Source: Thermoleophilia bacterium
GTDB lineage: Bacteria > Actinomycetota > Thermoleophilia > Gaiellales > JAICJC01
Reading direction: 5' to 3'
Length of the DNA: 10,525 nt
Assembly (NCBI GenBank): GCA_025928435.1
Contig: JAICJM010000139.1
Span: 1-10,525 of the forward strand
Shown here one piece after another: positions 1 through 5,976 of this stretch; positions within the stretch are counted from its first letter, which is position 1, and each line of letters opens with the position of its first letter. Below the pieces are notes generated by a model. It was not told the origin of the DNA. It did not search any database and was given only the letters and a program-made list of their open reading frames with translations. The position numbers and the translations under genes are program-made.

Positions 1-44
1 GAGAGGCCGTCGGCAGCGGCGCGGATGTCGTCCAGCGTGACCAC
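1..44 (-). CDS. Threonine dehydratase-like protein, 5' end only (runs off the left edge)
   Basis: Only the first 14 codons lie in the window. From a GTG at 44 the minus strand reads MVTLDDIRAAADGL. This closely resembles the N-terminus of PLP-dependent threonine dehydratase / serine-threonine ammonia-lyase (typically M-V-T-x-x-D-I-x-x-A-A-x-x-L), an enzyme that deaminates threonine to 2-oxobutanoate. The catalytic lysine region is outside the window, so the call rests on this short stretch and on gene position. The gene diverges from ppa with 35 bp between the two start codons. No Shine-Dalgarno site precedes the GTG. A TACCCT hexamer (63 to 58 on the minus strand) sits 13 nt upstream, consistent with a very short leader. 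No other in-frame ATG/GTG lies close upstream. It could also be an unrelated gene with a similar first dozen residues. Confidence 0.5.
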   Translation of the reverse strand, partial: MVTLDDIRAAADGL

Positions 45-57
45 GAGGTGGGCGCGA

Positions 58-67
58 AGGGTACCCT
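58..67. promoter_or_regulatory. Symmetric bidirectional -10 element between the threonine dehydratase-like gene and ppa
   Basis: AGGGTACCCT is a perfect 10-bp palindrome in the 35-bp divergent gap. Read on the plus strand it gives the hexamer TACCCT (62-67), and on the minus strand the same hexamer (63 to 58). Both fit TANNNT. Taking the last T as -7 predicts starts near 74 (+) and 51 (-), that is leaders of about 6 and 7 nt before ATG 80 and GTG 44. I see no convincing -35 on either strand. Promoter use is inferred. Confidence 0.45.
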
Positions 68-79
68 GTTTGCCCGACG

Positions 80-604
80 ATGGCCGAGCAACCCCTGAAC
101 GTGATGGTGGAGATCCCGCAGGGAAGCCGGAACAAGTACGAGTTCGACCCCGACCTGGGCCGGATCGTGCTCGACCGGACGCTCTGGACGAGCGTCGTCT
201 ACCCCGCCGACTACGGCTTCCTGATGCACACGCTGGGCCGTGACGGCGACCCCGTCGATGCCCTCGTGCTCGTCGCCGAGCCGACGTTCCCGGGCTGCGT
301 GATCAAGGTGGAGCCGGTCGGTGTGTTCGAGATGCACGACGAGAAGGGCGAGGACGACAAGGTGCTCTGCGTCCCCTTCAAGGACCCGAAGTGGAGCCGC
401 GTCCACGACCTCGGCGACATCCGCGTGTCGCTGCTCGACGAGATCGCCCACTTCTTCGACGTCTACAAGGATCTCGAGAGCGGCGCCGGCACCGAGATCG
501 GCGGCTGGCGCAACCGCGCCTACGCCGACGAGATCATCGCCGAGGGCCGGCGGGCCTACGCCGAGCAGGCGGCCGCCGCCGCCGCAGCGGACGTCGCTCC
601 CTAG
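80..604 (+). CDS. ppa: Inorganic pyrophosphatase, family I (soluble)
   Basis: This cytoplasmic enzyme hydrolyses inorganic pyrophosphate to two phosphates, pulling nucleic-acid, protein and activated-sugar synthesis forward. The 174-residue length is normal for bacterial family I enzymes. The signature D-G-D-P-V-D lies at 55-60. By eye against E. coli Ppa all active-site positions are present: E11, K19, E21, R33, Y41, Y45, the metal ligands D55, D57, D60, D87 and D92, then K94 and the Y129-K130 pair. The C-terminus ends in an alanine-rich tail (about 161-172) that is not part of the catalytic fold. The ATG at 80 is chosen because MAEQPLNVMVEIP matches the family start. No Shine-Dalgarno site precedes it, but a TACCCT -10-like hexamer ends 12 nt upstream, so a very short leader is likely. 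The stop TAG (602-604) overlaps the stop of the convergent gene in a shared CTAG. Confidence 0.97.
   Translation: MAEQPLNVMVEIPQGSRNKYEFDPDLGRIVLDRTLWTSVVYPADYGFLMHTLGRDGDPVDALVLVAEPTFPGCVIKVEPVGVFEMHDEKGEDDKVLCVPFKDPKWSRVHDLGDIRVSLLDEIAHFFDVYKDLESGAGTEIGGWRNRAYADEIIAEGRRAYAEQAAAAAAADVAP
601..604. other. CTAG shared by two convergent stop codons
   Basis: The palindrome CTAG provides TAG on the plus strand (602-604, end of ppa) and TAG on the minus strand (603-601, end of the exported repeat protein). The coding regions overlap by 3 bp, leaving no intergenic space for a terminator, so the two transcripts must overlap or end inside the opposing gene. Confidence 0.9.
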
Positions 605-1614
605 CCGAGGATCGCCATGTCCACGAACTGCCCGAAGAGGCGGGCGGGGAGCGCGACGGCCCGCCGGGCGCCGACCCGATAGCGGGCGAGCCTCCCGCCG
701 GCCGCCACGTAGTAGAGCGCCTCGCGGGCGCGATCCCAGCCGAGCGGCCGGTAGACGGCGGCGAGGTGCGGGCCGCCGATCAGGCGACCCCTGCCGGAGC
801 GGAGATCGACGACCGCGACCCGCTGCGCCCCGCCGGCCTCGATGGGCAGGGCGAGGTAGCGCCCGTCGGCCGAGATCGCCCCGGCGTAGGTCTCCTCCCA
901 GGGATGACGCCCGATGTGCGGGATCACGCGATCCGTCCCGTCCGTGAGGTCGGTGACGTGCATGGAGGGGCAGCGGAAGGCGCACCAGGCGATCAGGTTG
1001 CCGTGGACGGCGGCCGGGAACGAGCCGGTGAGCGTCCGCACCGTCCGCCCCGTGCGCGGATCCCAGATCGACATGCCGCGGTTCGTCTGCACCAGGAGTC
1101 CGGCGCGCACCGCCGCGACGATGTTCCGGGTCGGCGGCCGGTTCCGTGTAGAGACCACCGTCCTCCCGGCGGTCGTGACCTCGACGACACGGCGGACGAG
1201 CCGCAGGCCGGGCTGGTGCGGATCCTGGATCGCCACCCACACGCGCCCCGGCGTGGCCGAGGGGATGAAGTAGAGGCCGCGTCGGATCCTGCGCGAGCCG
1301 CCTGCGAGCGACCCGGGCAACGCGTACGGGCCGTCGCGGCCGTAGAACACGAGGCCGCCGCCGACCGCGGCCAGGTTCACCGGCGGATCACCGCCCGACC
1401 GGCCCGGGAGCGGGATCGAGCGCACGCTCGGATGCCGGCCGAGCGTCACGACGGTGCCGCGCAGATCGCGGACGTCGGCCAGGACGATCCGCACCCCCAC
1501 GTGCGCATTCGCGACGTGGTTCGGCTTCGCGGTCTGCGAGGCAGCGCCGAGACAGGCCGACCCCATCGCGGCGAGGGCGAGCAGGCCCAGCAGGCGCGGC
1601 GCAACGGGATTCAC
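601..1614 (-). CDS. Secreted or lipid-anchored repeat protein of unknown function, probable beta-propeller
   Basis: I do not recognise a named family. The 337-residue protein starts with a short basic stretch, a hydrophobic segment (about 8-19) and Cys21 in the context G-S-A-C. It is therefore exported, possibly as a lipoprotein, although the lipobox is poor because Leu is not at -3. The rest is beta-rich with repeated propeller-like motifs: W-D-P-R-T-G-R near 184-190, I-S-A-D-G-R-Y-L near 247-254, and V-V-D-L-R-S-G near 268-274. These resemble WD40/YVTN/Tol-type blades. C211 and C215 (C-A-F-R-C) could form a disulfide. The GTG at 1614 is the first possible start, because a TGA lies immediately upstream in frame. 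An ATG at 1616-1618 is in another frame and gives only a short peptide. No Shine-Dalgarno site is visible. It lies 37 nt after meaB on the same strand and may be read through from it. It ends in the CTAG shared with ppa. Confidence 0.8.
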   Translation of the reverse strand: MNPVAPRLLGLLALAAMGSACLGAASQTAKPNHVANAHVGVRIVLADVRDLRGTVVTLGRHPSVRSIPLPGRSGGDPPVNLAAVGGGLVFYGRDGPYALPGSLAGGSRRIRRGLYFIPSATPGRVWVAIQDPHQPGLRLVRRVVEVTTAGRTVVSTRNRPPTRNIVAAVRAGLLVQTNRGMSIWDPRTGRTVRTLTGSFPAAVHGNLIAWCAFRCPSMHVTDLTDGTDRVIPHIGRHPWEETYAGAISADGRYLALPIEAGGAQRVAVVDLRSGRGRLIGGPHLAAVYRPLGWDRAREALYYVAAGGRLARYRVGARRAVALPARLFGQFVDMAILG

Positions 1615-1651
1615 TCATGGGGTACGCCGCGCGCCGGGCGCCGCGTCCCGG

Positions 1652-2626
1652 CTACGACCAGGCGCCGCCCTTGAACACCCGCTCGCTGATCTCGCGCGTC
1701 GCGGTGAGCGGGTCGAGCTTGCGCTCGTGCACCTCGTCGAGAAGGCGGCGCAGGTCGGGGTCGCGCTCGATCGCCTCCGACAGCCGTCGCCGCGCCTGCG
1801 CCACGGCGACCGCGACGATCTCGTGCTCGACGCTCTGGCGCCGGCGGGCGTCCAGCTGGCCGTGCTGCTCCAGATGGGCGCGGTGCTCCAGCACGGCCTC
1901 CCACAGCTCGGTGATCCCCTCGGAGCGGAAGGCCTCGGTCTCGACGATCGGCACCCGCCGGTGCGTCGAGGGGTCGAGCGCGAGCACCGAGCGGATCTCC
2001 GACCGCATCGTGCGCGCGGCCGGGTGGTCACTCTTGTTGATGACGATCACGTCGGGGATCTCCATCACGCCCGCCTTCAGCGCCTGGATCGAGTCGCCCG
2101 AGCCCGGCTGGAGCACGAGCAGCACCGTGTCGGCCAGCGACGCCACCTCGACCTCGCTCTGCCCCACCCCCACCGTCTCCAGGAGCAGCACGTCCATCCG
2201 GGCCGCGTCGAGCACGAGCAGCGCCTGCAGGGTCGCCTCGGAGACCCCGCCCAGGTGGCCGCGGGTGCTCATCGAGCGGATGAAGACGCCGTCGTCGAGG
2301 AAGTGATCGGCGAGCCGGATGCGGTCGCCGAGCAGCGCTCCGCGCGAGAACGGGCTCGACGGGTCCACGGTCACCACCCCCACTCGCTTGCCCTGCGCGC
2401 GCAGGTGGGCGATGACGCACGCGATCAGACTCGACTTCCCCACGCCCGGCGGCCCGGTGAAGCCGACGACGGCGGCCTTGCCCGTCTGCGGGTACAGCTC
2501 GCGCACGAGCTCGTACGCCAGCGGGTCGCGGTTCTCGACCAGCGTGATCGCGCGCGCGACGGCGCGCACGTCGCCGCTGCTGACCCCCTCGACCAGGGTG
2601 CGCAGGTCGGTCGGCCGCCGGCTCAC
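1652..2626 (-). CDS. meaB: MeaB/ArgK-type G3E GTPase, methylmalonyl-CoA mutase chaperone family
   Basis: In characterised members this GTPase protects methylmalonyl-CoA mutase and gates delivery of adenosylcobalamin to it. The 324-residue protein has the Walker A motif G-P-P-G-V-G-K-S at 58-65, the V-D-P-S-S-P segment at 87-92, the strongly conserved R-G-x-L-G-G region at 122-127, E-T-V-G-V-G-Q-S-E at 150-158, and the N-K-S-D base-recognition motif at 197-200. The C-terminal helical part (about 255-320) fits the MeaB dimerisation region. The open frame continues far upstream, but the family start corresponds to the GTG at 2626 (VSRRPTDLR). That GTG overlaps the hisC stop as GTGA (2626 to 2623), indicating translational coupling. 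No mutase or cobalamin gene is in the window, so the partner is not shown; it might serve another acyl-CoA mutase. The longest open frame (to 4321) is an artefact of high GC. Confidence 0.93.
   Translation of the reverse strand: MSRRPTDLRTLVEGVSSGDVRAVARAITLVENRDPLAYELVRELYPQTGKAAVVGFTGPPGVGKSSLIACVIAHLRAQGKRVGVVTVDPSSPFSRGALLGDRIRLADHFLDDGVFIRSMSTRGHLGGVSEATLQALLVLDAARMDVLLLETVGVGQSEVEVASLADTVLLVLQPGSGDSIQALKAGVMEIPDVIVINKSDHPAARTMRSEIRSVLALDPSTHRRVPIVETEAFRSEGITELWEAVLEHRAHLEQHGQLDARRRQSVEHEIVAVAVAQARRRLSEAIERDPDLRRLLDEVHERKLDPLTATREISERVFKGGAWS
2623..2626 (-). other. GTGA stop/start overlap coupling hisC and meaB
   Basis: Read leftward, GTGA is the meaB start GTG (2626-2624) and the hisC stop TGA (2625-2623). 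Such 4-bp overlaps are typical of translational coupling by terminating and re-initiating ribosomes, so one transcript almost certainly carries both genes. Confidence 0.85.
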
Positions 2627-3708
2627 CGCGGCTGCAGCGCCCGTCCCAGGGCGACCGCGAACGCGGCGTTGTCCTCCGGCGTGCCGACGGTGACGCGGAT
2701 GCTCTCCGGCGCCCCGAACGGCTCCAGCGGCCGCACGATCACGCCCTCGGCCTCGAGCGCGCGCGCCAGGGCCCGGCCGTCGCCGACGTCGGCGGTGAGG
2801 AAGTTGCCGACGGAGGGAAGCGGCTGCATCCCCGCCTCGCGCAGCGCCGCCGCGAGCTCCGCCCGGCCGCGCTCGTTCAGCTCCCTGCGGCGCCCGACCT
2901 CGTCCCGGTCGTCGAGGCTCGCGAGCGCCGCGACGTGGGCGATCTCGGAGACGTCGAACGGGTTTCGCACCTTCATCGCCTCCCGCACCACCTCCGGCGG
3001 GCCGACCAGGTAGCCGATCCGCAGGCCGGCCAGGCCGTAGATCTTCGAGAACGTCCGCAGCGCCGCCACGTTCGGGCGCTCGTGGACGTGCTCGGCGATC
3101 GCGTCCGGGTAGTCCGGGTCGGTGACGTACTCGTGGTAGGCCTCGTCGACGACCACCAGCACATGCTCGGGGACGCGGTCGAGGAACGCGCGCAGCGACG
3201 CCCTCCCGACCATCCCACCCGTCGGGTTGTTCGGGTTGCAGACGTAGGCGATCTTCGTGCGCGGCCCGATCCGCTCGGCCATCGCCTCGAGGTCGTACGA
3301 CCCACCGTGTAGCGGCACGGTCACCGGCGTCGCCGCCTCCTTGACGGCATCGAGCCGGTAGCTGGGGAACGACGGCCAGCCCATGAGGGCCTCGTCGCCC
3401 GGGTCGAGGTAGGCCATCGAGAGCAGCCCCACGATGGCGTCGGCGCCGTTGCCGATCGCGATCCGGTCGGGCGTCGTCCCGTGCCGGGCCGCCAGCCGCT
3501 CGGCCAGCTCGGCGCCCCGCTCCGGGTAGCGGTTCAGCTCCGGCGCGGCCCGCTCGATCGCCTCGAGCGCCGCCGGGAACGGCCCGTACGGCCCCTCGTT
3601 CGAGGCCAGCTTCACGATCCGGTCGAGCCCCAGCTCGAGGCGCACCTCGGCGGCGGGCTTGCCCGGCTCGTATGGCCGCAGGTCGGCGAGGGCGGGTCGG
3701 GGGCGCAC
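2623..3708 (-). CDS. hisC: Histidinol-phosphate aminotransferase (class I/II PLP aminotransferase)
   Basis: The predicted reaction is conversion of imidazole acetol-phosphate plus glutamate to histidinol-phosphate plus 2-oxoglutarate, in cytosolic histidine synthesis. The 361 residues match the family length. Visible landmarks are L-A-S-N-E-G-P-Y-G-P (34-43), N-P-N-N-P-T-G (158-164), D-E-A-Y (188-191), T-F-S-K-I-Y-G-L-A-G-L-R-I-G-Y with the PLP lysine K222, and the substrate-carboxylate arginine in I-R-V-T-V-G (R338). The usual N-E-N-P-Y is N-E-G-P-Y here. No other his gene is nearby, so a related role on aromatic or other amino acids is possible. The GTG at 3708 is the only start: an in-frame TAG lies two codons upstream. 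No Shine-Dalgarno site is present. A TACTCT hexamer 8 nt upstream suggests a leaderless or 2-nt-leader mRNA. It overlaps meaB by 4 bp. Confidence 0.9.
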   Translation of the reverse strand: MRPRPALADLRPYEPGKPAAEVRLELGLDRIVKLASNEGPYGPFPAALEAIERAAPELNRYPERGAELAERLAARHGTTPDRIAIGNGADAIVGLLSMAYLDPGDEALMGWPSFPSYRLDAVKEAATPVTVPLHGGSYDLEAMAERIGPRTKIAYVCNPNNPTGGMVGRASLRAFLDRVPEHVLVVVDEAYHEYVTDPDYPDAIAEHVHERPNVAALRTFSKIYGLAGLRIGYLVGPPEVVREAMKVRNPFDVSEIAHVAALASLDDRDEVGRRRELNERGRAELAAALREAGMQPLPSVGNFLTADVGDGRALARALEAEGVIVRPLEPFGAPESIRVTVGTPEDNAAFAVALGRALQPR

Positions 3709-3715
3709 GGGCCAC

Positions 3716-3722
3716 TAGAGTA
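3716..3722. promoter_or_regulatory. Symmetric bidirectional -10 element (TAGAGTA) between hisC and the LON-domain gene
   Basis: The whole divergent intergenic region is 22 bp (3709-3730). Its heptamer TAGAGTA has the form TANNNTA, so it gives TAGAGT on the plus strand (3716-3721) and TACTCT on the minus strand (3722-3717). Both match TANNNT. With the last T at -7 the predicted starts are near 3728 (+) and 3710 (-), 3 and 2 nt before ATG 3731 and GTG 3708. Neither gene has a Shine-Dalgarno site, as expected for leaderless messages. No clear -35 is seen. Confidence 0.55.
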
Positions 3723-3730
3723 CCAACGGC

Positions 3731-4363
3731 ATGTCGGCCCGCGAGATCGGTCTGTTCCCGCTCGCCGCGGTGCTCGTCCCAGGCGAGCTCATGCCGCTCC
3801 ACATCTTCGAGGAGCGCTACAAGCGCCTGATACGGGACTGCGAGCACGAGGCGCAGGAGTTCGCGATCCTCTTCGCGGACGACGACGGAACGCGCGAGGT
3901 CGGCTGCACCGCCGAGATCGTGGAGGTGGCCGAGCGCTTCGACGACGGCCGCCTGAACCTGGTCGTGCGCGGCGGCGAGGTGGTGCGCGTGCTGGAGCTG
4001 ACCCGCGGCCGCACGTACATCACCGGCCGCGTCGAGCCGGTCGCCGACGCCGACGAGGACGCGGCCGGCGAGGCGAAGGCGGCCCTGGCCCTGTACCAGC
4101 AGGTGGCCGAGGCGACCGGCAACGAGCCCGACCCCGAGGTCAATGCCGACGTCGACCGCATGTCCTACGCGATCGCCGCCCGGGTCGAGTTCCCGCCGGC
4201 GGAGAAGCTGCGCCTGCTCGAGGAGCGCAGCGAGCGCGCCCGGCTGATGGTGATCGTCGAGCTGCTCGCCCGCGGCCTCGAGAACATCGCCGCCGCGGCC
4301 GAGATCCGCGACCGGGCGCACACGAACGGGAAGGTCGCCCCGCCCGGCGGCGGAACCTACTAG
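3731..4363 (+). CDS. LON substrate-binding-domain protein (stand-alone Lon N-terminal domain)
   Basis: The 210-residue protein consists of the Lon protease N-terminal (PUA-like plus helical bundle) domain without ATPase or protease parts. Typical features are the opening strand I-G-L-F-P-L-A-A-V-L-V-P-G (6-18), M-P-L-H-I-F-E-E-R-Y (21-30), and G-C-T-A-E-I near 58-63. A beta-rich half follows to about 105, then a helical half from about 112 to 190 with D-x-x-x-L-S/Y-Y-x-I-A near 142-149. Stand-alone versions are common in bacteria. Their function is poorly known; substrate or peptide recognition is inferred from the Lon fold. The tail after about 197 is Gly/Pro-rich. The ATG at 3731 is chosen because the domain begins almost at once. 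It has no Shine-Dalgarno site and a TAGAGT hexamer lies 9 nt upstream. The gene ends in a CTAG shared with the convergent gamma-glutamyltransferase gene. Confidence 0.9.
   Translation: MSAREIGLFPLAAVLVPGELMPLHIFEERYKRLIRDCEHEAQEFAILFADDDGTREVGCTAEIVEVAERFDDGRLNLVVRGGEVVRVLELTRGRTYITGRVEPVADADEDAAGEAKAALALYQQVAEATGNEPDPEVNADVDRMSYAIAARVEFPPAEKLRLLEERSERARLMVIVELLARGLENIAAAAEIRDRAHTNGKVAPPGGGTY
4360..4363. other. Second CTAG shared by two convergent stop codons
   Basis: CTAG supplies TAG for the LON-domain gene on the plus strand (4361-4363) and TAG for the gamma-glutamyltransferase gene on the minus strand (4362-4360). As at 601-604, the coding regions overlap by 3 bp with no terminator between them. 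Confidence 0.9.
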
Positions 4364-5934
4364 AGGACGATCCCGGCGCCGGCCCGGCGTGGGTCGCCGG
4401 CGGCCTCGAGCGCGTCGCCGCGGCGGACGACCGCGTTCGCCCCGCCGAAGTACAGGTTGAGGCCGGCGAACCGGTTCACGCGCTCGCCCCAGTGCTCCAG
4501 CTTCTCGAGCTCGGCCGGGTCGAAGCCGCCCTCGCAGTCGAGCCGGTCGCCCTCGACGTGGACGCGCGGGTGGTCGATCGCCTCGCGGGCGCCCATCCCG
4601 TGGTCGATCACGTTGATCGCGACCTGGGTGATCGCCGACCGCAGCCGGTTGGAGCCGCTCGAGCCGACGACCAGCTGGATGCCGTCAGGCCCGACGACCA
4701 TCGTGGGCGCCTGCATGCTCGTGAGCCGCGTGCCCGGCGCCATCTCGCGCTCGGTCGCCAGATCCTCCTCGCCCATCATGTTGTTCAGGTGCAGGCCGGT
4801 GCCGGGCACGATCACGCCCGAATGGCAGCCGTTCGACGAGGTGAACGCGCACGCGTTCCCGGCCTCGTCGACGACCGAGATGTGTGTCGTGCCGCGGTCG
4901 GACGGGATCGCCGGCGCCGGGGTCGGCTCGCCGTCGAGGGCCGCCAGGAGCGCCGCCCGGCCCCTCCCCACCGCCTCGTCCGAGAGCATGTGCCGCACGA
5001 GGCCGCCGCGGTGCAGGAGCCGCTCGAAGCGGCGGTCGCGCATGCGCGCGGCCGAGCGCATCGCCTCGGCGTAGGCCCGCAGCGTGCGCGCCCGTCCCGG
5101 CGGCAGCGGCTCGGAGACGCCGCGCAGCACGGCCAGCATGTGCCCGATGAGCACCCCGCCCGACGACGGCGGCGGGTTCGTGAAGATCTCGCGGCGGCCG
5201 TGGTAGGCGATGCGCAGCGGCCGCCGCCATATCGCCCGGTAGTTCGCCAGGTCGGAGATCGTCAGCCGCCCGCCGGTCGCGTTCTGGTGGTCGACCATCG
5301 CCGCCGCCAGGCCGCCCTCGTAGAAGTCGCGCGGGCCCAGCTCGGCCAGGCGCTCGATGCTCCCGGCCAGGTCGGGCTGGCGCACCCGCTCGCCCTCCTG
5401 CACGTAGCGCCCGCCGGGGGCGAATACCGCCCGCGCCTCCTCGGTGTGGGTGAGCACCACCTCGATCGCCTTCAGCACCGCCTGCTGCCCGCCCCGCGAC
5501 GCCACGCCGTCGTTGGCGGCCTCGGCGGCGGGCATGAGCAGGTCGCGCCACGGCATCGACCCGAACCGCCCGTGGGCCGCGGCGATGCCGGCGACCACGC
5601 CGGGGACGGCGCAGGCGGCCGCGCCGATGTGGAACACCTGTGTCGTCTGCTCGTCGAACGGCACGTCGACGCGGTCGAACGTCGCGAGCTGCCGGTCGGG
5701 CGGGAGGTCACGGCCCGGCGTCGTCGTGAAGGCGTCGAGCAGGTGCAGCTTCCCGGTCCGCGCGGGGCGCACCAGCAGGAACCCGCCGCCGCAGGGGCTG
5801 ATCAGGCCCGGCTCGGCCGCCCACGACACCGCCGCCGCGGCGACCGTCGCGTCGACGGCGTTCCCGCCCGCAGCCAGGACGTCCGCGGCGGTGCGGGCGG
5901 TGAGCTCGTGGCCGGCGGCGGCTGCGGCTGGCAT
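4360..5934 (-). CDS. Gamma-glutamyltransferase-family Ntn hydrolase, substrate uncertain
   Basis: The family is made as a proenzyme that cleaves itself into two subunits, freeing an N-terminal threonine nucleophile. The 524-residue protein has A-G-G-N-A-V-D-A at 22-29, C-G-G-G-F near 48-52, P-P-P-S-S-G-G at 254-260, and the cleavage site before T349 in G-T-T-H-I-S-V-V-D. The small subunit (349-524) carries L-N-N-M-M-G-E-E-D-L (383-392) and G-S-S-G-S-N-R (424-430). By eye, E. coli GGT residues R114 and D433, which hold the gamma-glutamyl carboxylate and amino group, fall at F69 and G388. It may therefore not act on glutathione and belongs to a divergent subgroup. No signal peptide is visible, unlike secreted GGTs. 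The ATG at 5934 has no Shine-Dalgarno site but is preceded by TACGAT six bases upstream, placing a predicted transcription start on the ATG. The peptidase gene ends 42 nt upstream on the same strand. Confidence 0.88.
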   Translation of the reverse strand: MPAAAAAGHELTARTAADVLAAGGNAVDATVAAAAVSWAAEPGLISPCGGGFLLVRPARTGKLHLLDAFTTTPGRDLPPDRQLATFDRVDVPFDEQTTQVFHIGAAACAVPGVVAGIAAAHGRFGSMPWRDLLMPAAEAANDGVASRGGQQAVLKAIEVVLTHTEEARAVFAPGGRYVQEGERVRQPDLAGSIERLAELGPRDFYEGGLAAAMVDHQNATGGRLTISDLANYRAIWRRPLRIAYHGRREIFTNPPPSSGGVLIGHMLAVLRGVSEPLPPGRARTLRAYAEAMRSAARMRDRRFERLLHRGGLVRHMLSDEAVGRGRAALLAALDGEPTPAPAIPSDRGTTHISVVDEAGNACAFTSSNGCHSGVIVPGTGLHLNNMMGEEDLATEREMAPGTRLTSMQAPTMVVGPDGIQLVVGSSGSNRLRSAITQVAINVIDHGMGAREAIDHPRVHVEGDRLDCEGGFDPAELEKLEHWGERVNRFAGLNLYFGGANAVVRRGDALEAAGDPRRAGAGIVL

Positions 5935-5940
5935 CCCCGG

Positions 5941-5946
5941 ATCGTA
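5941..5946 (-). promoter_or_regulatory. Leaderless-type -10 hexamer TACGAT for the gamma-glutamyltransferase gene
   Basis: On the minus strand TACGAT (5946 to 5941) is followed by six bases and then ATG 5934. With the last T as -7 the predicted transcription start is the A of the start codon. No Shine-Dalgarno site or -35 is visible. This suggests the gene has its own promoter even though a co-directional gene ends 42 nt upstream. Confidence 0.5.
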
Positions 5947-5976
5947 CGCCGGGGAGCGGGCGGGCAGGCGGCCGGG

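Noticed and set aside
2627..4321. In-frame upstream extension of meaB to an 889-codon frame
   Set aside because: The extension lies across hisC and the LON gene in wrong frames and has no MeaB-like content. The GTG at 2626 fits the family start and the GTGA overlap.
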